Assembly (NCBI RefSeq): GCF_016342265.1
Contig: NZ_JAEIOS010000011.1
Span: 558,001 to 622,000, forward strand
DNA: 64,000 bases
Direction: 5' to 3'
Source of the DNA: Corynebacterium meridianum
Lineage (GTDB): Bacteria > Actinomycetota > Actinomycetes > Mycobacteriales > Mycobacteriaceae
Shown here: piece after piece, positions 55,529 to 64,000 of the stretch
Layout: the number at the start of each line of letters is the position of its first letter
Numbering within the stretch: position 1 is the first letter of the stretch
Program-made: the position numbers and the translations under genes
The notes under the pieces: generated by a model
Databases searched by the model: none
The model's input: only the letters and a program-made list of their open reading frames with translations
What the model was told of the DNA's origin: nothing

Positions 55529-56134
55529 GTGAGTACCGTCATCCGACCCATGACCCCCCTGGAGTTCGTGCACCACTGCCCCGAGCTGGTCGCCCTCTAC
55601 TGGACCGCCATGGACCTCGACGCCAGCGGTCTCGGCGGCCATTCGCGTCAGAGCCGGGTCCGGCATTGGCGAAGTCTGGTGCACAACCCCGGGTTCCGGG
55701 CCATCTGCGCGGTGACGGACGACAGGATCACCGGCATCGCCTACGGCATGGACGGCGAACTCCGCAGAAACTGGACCAGAGCCATCGCCGACGGCCTCGC
55801 CAGGTCCGGTGGACGGGATCCGCGGTGGCCGGAGATACTCTCCGACTACTTCGAGATCAGCGAACTGCACGTCCTCCCCGGGATGCAGGGGAAGGGGATC
55901 GGCAGGAAGCTCCTCACGGCCCTGCTCGACGACGTGCCCCAGCGCTGGGCACTCCTCTCCACCCCTGAGGTGCCCGATGAAGCCAACCGGGCCTTCGGTC
56001 TCTACCGGGCGTTGGGCTTCACCGACGTGATCAGGTACTTCACCTTCTTCTCGGACCCACGGCTGTTCGCGGTCCTCGCCGTCGAACTCCCCCTTCGGGA
56101 CCGGACGCCCGTCAGCCGACCGAAAGAGTGCTAG
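55529..56134 (+). CDS. GNAT family N-acetyltransferase
   Basis: This 201-residue protein has the GNAT acetyl-CoA motif HVLPGMQGKGIGRKLLTALL (R/QxxGxG/A) and LYRALGFTDVIRYF. The acceptor is unknown. I chose GTG 55529 (MSTVIRPMTP); an ATG nine bases upstream is also possible. A 43-codon frame upstream (55404-55532) ends in the GTGA overlap with this start. The 3' end overlaps metF by 23 bp (convergent). Confidence 0.85.
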   Translation: MSTVIRPMTPLEFVHHCPELVALYWTAMDLDASGLGGHSRQSRVRHWRSLVHNPGFRAICAVTDDRITGIAYGMDGELRRNWTRAIADGLARSGGRDPRWPEILSDYFEISELHVLPGMQGKGIGRKLLTALLDDVPQRWALLSTPEVPDEANRAFGLYRALGFTDVIRYFTFFSDPRLFAVLAVELPLRDRTPVSRPKEC

Positions 56135-57095
56135 TCGACGCCGGAACCCACTCGGGCGCCATACCCAGATTGTGCAGGACATCCTGTGTCGCCCGGGCGT
56201 TGTTGAGTGTCATGAAGTGCAGGTCCGGCACCCCCTCCGCGATGAGCCGTTCCGCCATGTTCGTCGTCCACTCGATCCCGACCTCACGCACGGCCTCGGC
56301 ATTGGCCTTCTCGTCTCCGTCCGCGGCCTTCACCATCCGCCGCTCGAGTTCCTTCGGCAGTTGCGCACTGGACAGCTCTATCTGCCGACGCAGCGAACGC
56401 AGCGAGGTGATGGGCATGAGGCCCGGAATCACCGGCTTAGCCCCCTGCTCCGGGTCGGCGGCGACCAGCCGGTCGCGGAGGCGGAGATAGTGGTCACAGT
56501 CGAGGAACATCTGGGTGATCGAGTACTCGGCGCCCGCCCGCAGCTTGTTCAGGGTGTGGAGGGTGTCGGATTCCTCGGACACCGCGCGGTAGTGGCGCTC
56601 GGGGAAGGACGCGACACCGATCTGGAAATGCCTGGTCTCCGGGAGCGCACGGGTCATCTCGATGAGTTCTATGGCGTAGGTGAGTCCGCCCGGGGTGGGC
56701 TTCCACTCCCCCGTCGGATCACCGGGCGGATCCCCGCGCAGCGCGAGGAGGTTGGTCAGACCGACGCCCGCATAGGTCCACAGGATGTCCTCGAGTTCTT
56801 CGACGGTGTGGTTGACCAGAGTGAGGTGGACCAGCGTCGGGAGCGGACGACGGGCCAGCTGCCGGGCGATCCGGCTCGTGCGGGAGCGGGTCGATCCACC
56901 CGCGCCGTAGGTCACGGAGACGAACGCGGCACCGAGCGTGTCGAAGGTTTCCACCGCATGCCACATGCGCTGCTCCGCGGCATCATCGCGGGGCGGCATG
57001 AACTCGACCGAGAACGGTATGCGTCCCGAGGTAGAGCTGGCGATCGCTTCGGTGACCGAGGTCTGGTTGACGGCAGGTGTATGTGAGGGAGACAT
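56112..57095 (-). CDS. metF: 5,10-methylenetetrahydrofolate reductase
   Basis: This 327-residue TIM-barrel flavoenzyme makes 5-methyl-THF for methionine synthesis. Motifs SVEFMPPRDDAAEQRM, VTYGAGGSTRSRT, LLALRGDPPG and AGAEYSITQMFLD are normal. The start ATG at 57093-57095 begins MSPSHTP. The gene is divergent from the prenyl synthase, and TAGAC/GTCTA half-sites lie between. In C. glutamicum metF is a McbR target. Confidence 0.95.
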   Translation of the reverse strand: MSPSHTPAVNQTSVTEAIASSTSGRIPFSVEFMPPRDDAAEQRMWHAVETFDTLGAAFVSVTYGAGGSTRSRTSRIARQLARRPLPTLVHLTLVNHTVEELEDILWTYAGVGLTNLLALRGDPPGDPTGEWKPTPGGLTYAIELIEMTRALPETRHFQIGVASFPERHYRAVSEESDTLHTLNKLRAGAEYSITQMFLDCDHYLRLRDRLVAADPEQGAKPVIPGLMPITSLRSLRRQIELSSAQLPKELERRMVKAADGDEKANAEAVREVGIEWTTNMAERLIAEGVPDLHFMTLNNARATQDVLHNLGMAPEWVPASTSTLSVG

Positions 57096-57150
57096 CTCTG
57101 GGTATCTTGTTGGTGTGACAGGAACGGTTGCCCAACGAACCTACCTCGAA

Positions 57151-57180
57151 ATAGACCGCTCTGTTCACTGCACGGTCTAT
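57151..57180. promoter_or_regulatory. ATAGACCG/CGGTCTAT dyad, McbR-like half-sites
   Basis: An 8-bp inverted repeat ATAGACCG (57151-57158) and CGGTCTAT (57173-57180) has a 14-nt centre. TAGAC and GTCTA are the half-sites of the C. glutamicum McbR operator, whose normal spacing is 6 nt; here it is 18. It lies between metF and the prenyl synthase gene. Confidence 0.45.
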
Positions 57181-57212
57181 CATCCCCCCTCATAAACCCC
57201 CCGAGGACAAGC

Positions 57213-58301
57213 ATGACCAGCCTAGACACCCACCACGACCTGAGCGCCGTTCCAGGCCTCGTCCAAGACCATCTCGCCGCTTTCTTCGCGGCGCGCAGGG
57301 AGCGGCTCGCCGAGATGGACGATCACGTCGCCGATGCGACGGGGCTCCTCGAGGAATTCGTCCTCGGCGGCGGGAAACGGATCCGGCCGCTCTTCGCCTG
57401 GGTGGGCTGGCTCGGTACCCGGTCCTCCACCGAAGACCCCGATGCCGTCCTGGAGGCCGTCAGCTCCCTGGAGTTCATCCAGGCCTGCGCCCTGATCCAC
57501 GATGACATCATCGATTCCTCCGCCACCCGGCGCGGACGCCCGACCGTGCACCGGACCGCCGGGGAACGGCACCGTAACGCCGGTTGGGCCGGTGACTCCG
57601 ATCACTTCGGTGTCTCCACCGCCACCCTGCTCGGGGACCTCGCTCTCGCCTGGTCCGACGAGATGCTGCTCGGCGCGGAGCTGCCACCCGAGCGTCTCCG
57701 TGCCGCCATGGATCCGTGGTGGGCGATGCGGACGGAGGTCATCGCGGGCCAGATGCTCGACATCTACGTCGAATCATCACGGGATGAACGAATGGAGGTC
57801 GCCGAGAAGATCAACCGCTACAAGTCGGCCGCCTACACCATCGAACGCCCCCTCCATCTGGGTGCCGCACTCGGTGGGGCGTCCCCCGACCTCATCTCCG
57901 CATACCGCGGCTTCGGACACGACATCGGTATCGCTTTCCAGCTGCGGGATGACCTTCTCGGTGTGTTCGGTGACCCGGAGGTCACCGGCAAACCCGCCGG
58001 GGATGATCTCCGGGAGGGCAAGAGAACGGTCCTCGTCGCGGAAGCGCTCCGCCACCTCGACGCCCACGATCCCGAGGGCGCCGAACAACTGCGCCGCGGC
58101 ATCGGCACGGTGACGTCCCCCGCGGACATCGCCGCACTCACCGATCTCATCCGGTCCACGGGTGCCCCGGAGAAGGTCGAGCACCGGATCAGTGAACTGA
58201 CGGCCTCGGGTCTCGCCGAGCTGGACGCCGCCGACATCACACCGGCCGTCCTGTCGATGCTCCACGATCTCGCGGTCCGTTCCACCGCACGACGAATGTG
58301 A
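57213..58301 (+). CDS. Geranylgeranyl/polyprenyl diphosphate synthase
   Basis: This 362-residue all-helical prenyltransferase has the first Asp-rich motif HDDIID (Asp97, 98, 101) followed by SSATRRGRPTVHR, and the second motif QLRDDLLGVFGD (near 245). KRIRPLF binds diphosphate. It elongates FPP-type allylic diphosphates; chain length cannot be fixed by eye. ATG 57213 with GAGGAC upstream. The mptB start follows by 4 bp, so isoprenoid and polyprenol-linked mannan genes are coupled. Confidence 0.92.
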   Translation: MTSLDTHHDLSAVPGLVQDHLAAFFAARRERLAEMDDHVADATGLLEEFVLGGGKRIRPLFAWVGWLGTRSSTEDPDAVLEAVSSLEFIQACALIHDDIIDSSATRRGRPTVHRTAGERHRNAGWAGDSDHFGVSTATLLGDLALAWSDEMLLGAELPPERLRAAMDPWWAMRTEVIAGQMLDIYVESSRDERMEVAEKINRYKSAAYTIERPLHLGAALGGASPDLISAYRGFGHDIGIAFQLRDDLLGVFGDPEVTGKPAGDDLREGKRTVLVAEALRHLDAHDPEGAEQLRRGIGTVTSPADIAALTDLIRSTGAPEKVEHRISELTASGLAELDAADITPAVLSMLHDLAVRSTARRM

Positions 58302-58305
58302 CGCC

Positions 58306-59844
58306 GTGACCGTTGATCTGCTCCGCACACTGGACCGCCTCTCCGCGCGCCACCCGGACGCCCGACCGGTGGGGACCCTGGCCGCCGTCGTCATCACCCT
58401 CGCCTCGTTCGGTGGTGGTGCGATCCGCTACCGGGGTGGGGTCCTCGACACGGTCGGGCTTTCCTTCCTGTCGTACGGACACGGCGCCGCGATATCGAAT
58501 GTCGCGATGTGGCTGGGACTCGCCCTGATGACACTCGCCTGGGTCCTCCTGGGTCGCGGGGTCCTGTCTGGGAAGGTCGGCGAACGGGACGTCGTCCGCA
58601 CCCTCTTCTGGTGGGTCTCCCCCCTCCTTCCCGCCGCTCCGATCCTCTCCCGCGACGTCTACTCGTACCTGATGCAGGGGGCGATGGTCAGGGACGGATT
58701 CGACCCCTATTCGCAGGGTGCCGCGGTCAACCCCGGGCCGATGCTGCTCGAGGTTTCCCACGACTGGCGCAACACCACGACCCCCTACGGCCCGCTGCAC
58801 CTCTGGCTGGGTGACGGGGTGACCACCATCGCGGGCGACAGCGTCACTATGGGCGTGTTCCTCTACAAGCTCATCTCGCTGATCGGATTCTATGGAATCG
58901 TCTGGTCAGTGCCCCGGATCGCGGCGCGGATCGACGGCGATGCCGCCATCGCCCTGTGGTTGGGTGTCGCGAATCCGGTGACGGTGCTCCACCTCATCGG
59001 AGGCATGCACAACGAGTCCGTGATGGTAGCGCTGGTGTCACTGGGTATCCTCCTGGCCCTGAACGGGCGGTTCACCGCCGCTATGGCACTCGTCGCCGTG
59101 TCCGTCGCGTTCAAGGCGACCGCGGTCATCGCGCTACCGTTCCTGGTCTGGATGATGTACCGCCACCTCCGGAGACGGGGCCTGCCGCTGGGCCCGGCGG
59201 GCGCATTCACAGCCGCCGGCTTCTGGGCGGTCACCACGACCCTCGTCGTGGTCAGCGCCTGCACCTGGTTGTCCGGTGCGGGATGGGGATGGATAGCCCA
59301 GTTGTCCGGGAACTCGAAGGTGATCAACCCGCTGGCGTTGCCGTCACTGTTCGCGGGAATCGTCACGCCGGTTCTCGATGTGACCGGGGCGGAGGTGAGT
59401 TACAACACGGTACTCGCCGTCATGCGCGAGATCGGGATGATCGGCATGCTCATCGGTCTGGTCATCTCGTGGTGGGTGTTCCGGGGCGATGACCGGAGGA
59501 ACATCATCGGGATCGCCGCGGCCTACACCGTCGTCGTGACCCTCAATGCGGTCACGCTCCCCTGGTATTACGTCAGCCTCGTGGTGCTCCTCGGGACGTT
59601 CGGGCCTCCCCGGAGGATCGTCGGGATCACGGTGTGGTGCTCCGTCGTCGTGGCGATGTCATTCACCGGGAGCGGGAACCACCAGATGTACAACCTCGTC
59701 TGGATGGGGGTACTGGCGGTGGTCGCGTGGTATCTCACACGGTGGCTGATGGCGCGCACCGCCCCGGCTCCGCACCAAGACGGGGCCGACGCCGGTGGGG
59801 ACGCCCGTCCCTTCAGAGCCCGGCGGCCTGCGCCCGGCGCATGA
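58306..59844 (+). CDS. mptB: Alpha-(1->6)-mannosyltransferase MptB-like (GT-C)
   Basis: This 512-residue polytopic membrane protein has 12 or so TM helices and the GT-C catalytic signature SRDVYSYLMQG in the first large loop. YGPLHLWLGDG and MHNESVMVALV are also typical of the MptA/MptB branch. Family members use polyprenyl-phosphate-mannose to build the alpha(1->6) mannan core of lipomannan. GTG start at 58306; the Pro/Arg-rich tail overlaps the convergent Rv2175c-like gene by 32 bp. The neighbouring prenyl synthase fits the donor pathway. Confidence 0.9.
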   Translation: MTVDLLRTLDRLSARHPDARPVGTLAAVVITLASFGGGAIRYRGGVLDTVGLSFLSYGHGAAISNVAMWLGLALMTLAWVLLGRGVLSGKVGERDVVRTLFWWVSPLLPAAPILSRDVYSYLMQGAMVRDGFDPYSQGAAVNPGPMLLEVSHDWRNTTTPYGPLHLWLGDGVTTIAGDSVTMGVFLYKLISLIGFYGIVWSVPRIAARIDGDAAIALWLGVANPVTVLHLIGGMHNESVMVALVSLGILLALNGRFTAAMALVAVSVAFKATAVIALPFLVWMMYRHLRRRGLPLGPAGAFTAAGFWAVTTTLVVVSACTWLSGAGWGWIAQLSGNSKVINPLALPSLFAGIVTPVLDVTGAEVSYNTVLAVMREIGMIGMLIGLVISWWVFRGDDRRNIIGIAAAYTVVVTLNAVTLPWYYVSLVVLLGTFGPPRRIVGITVWCSVVVAMSFTGSGNHQMYNLVWMGVLAVVAWYLTRWLMARTAPAPHQDGADAGGDARPFRARRPAPGA

Positions 59845-60178
59845 CCTCCCGGGCGAGGTGCCCGTGGAGGCCGTCCACGGGGCGCCCGGGAAGGGATTCG
59901 TCCGGGGTGAACAACCAGTCGAGGATCTCCCGGTCGTCGTAGCCTCCGTCGGACAGGAGCGCGATGACCCCGGGAACGAAACGGTTGACACGGCTCCCCT
60001 CGTCGAGGAAGACGGCGGGGATCATCCGGCGTCCGTCGACGGTGACTGCGATGAGCTTGTGCTCCCCCAGCAGATCGTGGACGCGGGTGACGACGACCCC
60101 CATCTTCTCTGCGGTTTCCGGGATGCTCAGCAGGGTTTCATCGGTGGGCAGGACTTCATGGGCTTCTGGGTAACTCAC
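59813..60178 (-). CDS. Rv2175c-like winged-helix DNA-binding protein
   Basis: This 121-residue protein resembles M. tuberculosis Rv2175c, a DNA-binding substrate of PknL. It has a winged-helix core (LSIPETAEKMGVVVTRVHDL) and DGRRMIPAVFLDEGSRVNRF, and a C-terminal half with DREILDWLFTPDESLPGRP. GTG 60178 is supported by TAGATT (60186-60191) exactly 7 nt upstream, so the message is probably leaderless. It is divergent from pknL across 148 bp, as in mycobacteria. Confidence 0.88.
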   Translation of the reverse strand: MSYPEAHEVLPTDETLLSIPETAEKMGVVVTRVHDLLGEHKLIAVTVDGRRMIPAVFLDEGSRVNRFVPGVIALLSDGGYDDREILDWLFTPDESLPGRPVDGLHGHLAREVMRRAQAAGL

Positions 60179-60185
60179 ACCCCAC

Positions 60186-60191
60186 AATCTA
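60186..60191 (-). promoter_or_regulatory. -10 of the Rv2175c-like gene
   Basis: TAGATT on the minus strand lies 7 nt before GTG 60178, the distance expected for a leaderless start. The mirrored pknL -10 (CATACT, 60315-60320) lies 6 nt before its ATG. Confidence 0.55.
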
Positions 60192-60326
60192 GCGTGCCCG
60201 GGTGCCTCCGGCGGTATGGGCGGACGCCGGCGGCTGCTGCAGCTCCGCGGACGGGCGGCCGTATCCCCGGCCGTGGACCGGATCCGTCAGCTGGAACCGG
60301 GGGCCTGCATCGTCCATACTGGGGCC

Positions 60327-62618
60327 ATGACACAGCTGGACATCGGCGAGGTCCTCGAGGACCGCTACCGGATCGACACCCCGATAGCCCGAGGTGGCAT
60401 GTCCACCGTCTACCGGTGTGTGGATCTGCGGCTCGGACGGAGTGTGGCCGCGAAGGTGATGGACGAGCGCTACGCCGGGGACGAGACGTTCCGCAACCGT
60501 TTCCGGAGGGAAGCCCGTTCCATGGCCCAGCTGTCCGACCCGTGTCTGGTCAACGTCTACGACACCAGCGCGGACGGCGGGCACGTGTTCCTCATCATGG
60601 AACTCATCACCGGCGGTACGCTCCGCGAACTCCTCGCGGAACGCGGTCCCATGCCCCCACATGCGGCGACCGCGGTGATGCGCAGCGTGCTCACCGGGTT
60701 GTCGGTGGCCCACAGGGCCGGCATGGTGCACCGGGACATCAAACCGGACAACATCCTGATCAACACCGACGGCCAGGTGAAGCTCGCCGATTTCGGCCTC
60801 GTCCGGGCCGCCGCCGCGTCCCCAGCAGCAGGCGACCGCATCATCGGAACCGCGAGCTATCTTTCCCCGGAACAGGTCGAGAACGCCGGGATCGGGCCCG
60901 CCAGCGACGTGTATTCAGCGGGAATCGTCCTGTTCGAGTTGTTGACCGGACGCACCCCTTTCGCCGGGGACGACGACACGACCCGGGCTTACGCCCGGCT
61001 CACCGAGGATGTCCCACCGCCGAGCACCTGGATCGACGGCGTTCCGCGCCTGTTCGACGAACTCGTCGCCACGGCCACCTCCCGCGATCCCGGGGACCGG
61101 TTCGCGGACGCCGGTGAGTTCCTCGAGGCGCTCGAGGACGTCGCGACCGAACTCGGGCTCGCGGCCTTCCAGGTGCCCGCCCCCCGGAACTCCGCGGCCC
61201 ACCGGGCCACGGGTTTCATCGACATGCCCACTGACATGCTCACCGGCACGATCCCGGCCCCCGGTGCTCCCGACACCACCGTGATCACCGGAGGCCCCGG
61301 CACCGGTGCGGAAACAACCCGGCTACCCGCACAGGAACCACCGGTGGACGAGACCCGTGTTCTCCCCGCGGTCACGGAGTCGCCCGTGGGGTCGGATGAG
61401 ACGACCGTTCTCCCGGAGCAGGACCGGTACGACAGCGGGGTACCGGTCGAGCCGCCGGCCCAGCCGTATCCCGCGGACCCCACCCCCTCCCGGGACGAAC
61501 CGGACGACCTCGACGATGTCCACTTCAAACCCGCTGTGACCAGTGGGTCGAAGCTCGGCCTGACCGTCTGGCTGGTCGTCGTTGCCGTCATGACCGCCGC
61601 GATCGCCGTGGGTGCGTGGTGGTACGGTTCCGGCCGGTACGGTGAGATCCCGCAGGTTCTCGGGATGGATCCAGCTACTGCCACGGCGACGGTCACCGAG
61701 GCCGGGTTCGAGCCCGTCTCCCGCAGTGTCTACGACGACACCGTTCCATTCGATCAGGTGGTCGGCACAGATCCCCCGGGTGAACAGCGTGTTCCCCGGG
61801 GTGAACCGGTGTCGGTCCTGATCTCGCTGGGTGCCCCCACGGTTCCGGCGCTCCCGACAGACCACGACTCCGGCCGGTTCCGGGCCGCACTCACCGAGCG
61901 GACCCTCAACTGGAGGGACGGCGCATCCGTCTACTCCGACGACGTCCCCGCAGGAGGAGTGGTCAACACCGAACCCCCGTCAGGGGCGACGGTTCCGGTC
62001 GCCGGAACGGTCACGGTCCACCTCAGCAAGGGACCGGCACCGGTACAGATACCCCGGGTCAGCGGGATGTCCGGTGACGAGGCACGCGCCGCGCTGGAAC
62101 GGGCCGGATTTGCGGTCTCCGCCACGGACGCGGAGTTCGATCCGGAGGTGGACGGGGGAAACGCCATCACGACGGAGCCGCCGGCCGGAAGCACACTCAA
62201 GCGCGGGTCCGAGGTGACGCTCGTCGTCTCCAACGCACTGACCGTTCCCGACATCATCGGGATCGCCGAAGACGAGGCCCTCGGCGAACTTTCCGACGCC
62301 GGGCTCTCGGTGGGCGAGGTGTCGCGCTCCGATCTGGTCGGTGCGACCGCCCACGCGGTGATGGACGTGTCGCCGAAGCCAGGCGACCGCGTGGATCCCG
62401 CGGACCCCCGGGTGAATCTCCTGGTGGCCGGGAAGGTCAACGTCCCGTTCGTCATCGGCAAACGTGCGGACGAGGCCAGGAAACTCCTGGAGGATGCGGG
62501 ACTGCCCTTCACCGGCATCGACGGGACCTCGGACGGCGCCCGCGTCGTCACCCAGTCCCCGGCCGGGAACCGGGATGTCACCCCCGGTACGACGGTGAAG
62601 GTCAGGACACTGGGTTAG
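60327..62618 (+). CDS. pknL: Ser/Thr protein kinase PknL with five PASTA domains
   Basis: This 763-residue membrane kinase has catalytic Lys43, HRDIKPDN (His135-Asp137) and DFG (Asp155). The activation loop is short, with GTASYLSPEQ. A Thr/Pro-rich juxtamembrane linker (about 290-405) leads to one TM (about 410-432) and five extracellular PASTA repeats (about 436-763). Repeat 2 is atypical (PTDHDSGRFRAALTE). PASTA repeats sense muropeptides. ATG 60327 follows CATACT (60315-60320) by 6 nt, consistent with a leaderless start. Mycobacterial PknL lacks PASTA domains, but the corynebacterial protein has them. Confidence 0.95.
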   Translation: MTQLDIGEVLEDRYRIDTPIARGGMSTVYRCVDLRLGRSVAAKVMDERYAGDETFRNRFRREARSMAQLSDPCLVNVYDTSADGGHVFLIMELITGGTLRELLAERGPMPPHAATAVMRSVLTGLSVAHRAGMVHRDIKPDNILINTDGQVKLADFGLVRAAAASPAAGDRIIGTASYLSPEQVENAGIGPASDVYSAGIVLFELLTGRTPFAGDDDTTRAYARLTEDVPPPSTWIDGVPRLFDELVATATSRDPGDRFADAGEFLEALEDVATELGLAAFQVPAPRNSAAHRATGFIDMPTDMLTGTIPAPGAPDTTVITGGPGTGAETTRLPAQEPPVDETRVLPAVTESPVGSDETTVLPEQDRYDSGVPVEPPAQPYPADPTPSRDEPDDLDDVHFKPAVTSGSKLGLTVWLVVVAVMTAAIAVGAWWYGSGRYGEIPQVLGMDPATATATVTEAGFEPVSRSVYDDTVPFDQVVGTDPPGEQRVPRGEPVSVLISLGAPTVPALPTDHDSGRFRAALTERTLNWRDGASVYSDDVPAGGVVNTEPPSGATVPVAGTVTVHLSKGPAPVQIPRVSGMSGDEARAALERAGFAVSATDAEFDPEVDGGNAITTEPPAGSTLKRGSEVTLVVSNALTVPDIIGIAEDEALGELSDAGLSVGEVSRSDLVGATAHAVMDVSPKPGDRVDPADPRVNLLVAGKVNVPFVIGKRADEARKLLEDAGLPFTGIDGTSDGARVVTQSPAGNRDVTPGTTVKVRTLG

Positions 62619-62657
62619 CGGACGGGACCGAACTCCGGATCCCGATACCCGGATGAA

Positions 62658-62695
62658 AAGGAGGGCGCCCCGCTAGTTCGCGGGGTGCCCTCCTT
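62658..62695. terminator. Terminator between pknL and aroG
   Basis: AAGGAGGGCGCCCCGC (62658-62673) pairs with GCGGGGTGCCCTCCTT (62680-62695) with one G-U pair and a 6-nt loop. It is followed by ATTTC, so it works best for pknL on the plus strand. Confidence 0.85.
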
Positions 62696-62701
62696 ATTTC
62701 T

Positions 62702-62723
62702 GCGTGACCGCTTACGGTCACGC
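62702..62723 (-). terminator. Hairpin directly after aroG
   Basis: GCGTGACCG (62702-62710) and CGGTCACGC (62715-62723) form a 9-bp stem with a 4-nt loop, 3 bp past the aroG stop. With the preceding hairpin this makes a tandem terminator for aroG. Confidence 0.65.
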
Positions 62724-62726
62724 GCG

Positions 62727-64000
<1,274 letters not shown>

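Overview
This window is a high-GC actinobacterial chromosome segment, almost certainly from a Corynebacterium. The evidence is a full dcw (division and cell wall) cluster in the corynebacterial order without ftsA, followed by sepF, yggT and divIVA/wag31 and an ileS gene with an actinobacterial T-box. A pknL-Rv2175c pair, an MptB-type mannosyltransferase and a class II DAHP synthase point the same way. No rRNA, tRNA, CRISPR array, insertion sequence or prophage was found.

Layout. 1-5.2 kb holds a YigZ-family gene (cut by the window start), treZ (trehalose synthesis), an MFS exporter and ilvA. 5.4-8.0 kb is a degraded patch: a secreted choice-of-anchor protein carrying two compensating frameshifts, and a small membrane protein interrupted by an in-frame TGA. 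8.1-18.05 kb is an accessory metallophore-type transport island. It has two IrtAB/YbtPQ-like ABC half-transporters on the minus strand and, divergently, a thiol-oxidase-like flavoprotein (CPYCHGWE) overlapping or abutting a complete peptide/nickel-type ABC importer (lipoprotein, two permeases, one fused double ATPase). The last ATPase runs 65 bp into the antisense of dnaE.

18-30 kb is housekeeping: dnaE, rarD, a pseudouridine synthase, lspA, two lipoproteins, asparaginase, a TM2 protein and dinB. 30-33.7 kb has ileS with its T-box leader and a 59-residue membrane protein that is easily missed. 33.8-53.8 kb is the minus-strand growth and division block, transcribed mraZ-rsmH-ftsL-ftsI-murE-murF-mraY-murD-ftsW-murG-murC-ftsQ-ftsZ-pgeF-yggS-sepF-yggT-divIVA, mostly with overlapping or near-touching genes. 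54.2-64 kb holds a DUF3040 protein, a HEPN protein, a GNAT acetyltransferase, metF divergent from a prenyl diphosphate synthase, mptB, an Rv2175c-like protein, pknL and the 3' part of aroG.

Regulation visible in the sequence includes an ileS T-box, 10-bp-spaced MraZ boxes plus a second unexplained cluster of such boxes, a LexA-like site inside a 42-bp palindrome, a degenerate SOS site at dinB, a TAGAC/GTCTA dyad between metF and the prenyl synthase gene, strong terminators, and many -10 hexamers placed 7-8 nt from a start codon, implying leaderless mRNAs. The most novel-looking unit is the 8-18 kb island. It resembles the C. diphtheriae cdtQP-sidBA-ddpABCD siderophore region as I recall it, but with no NRPS genes and a dithiol-oxidase-like enzyme in their place.
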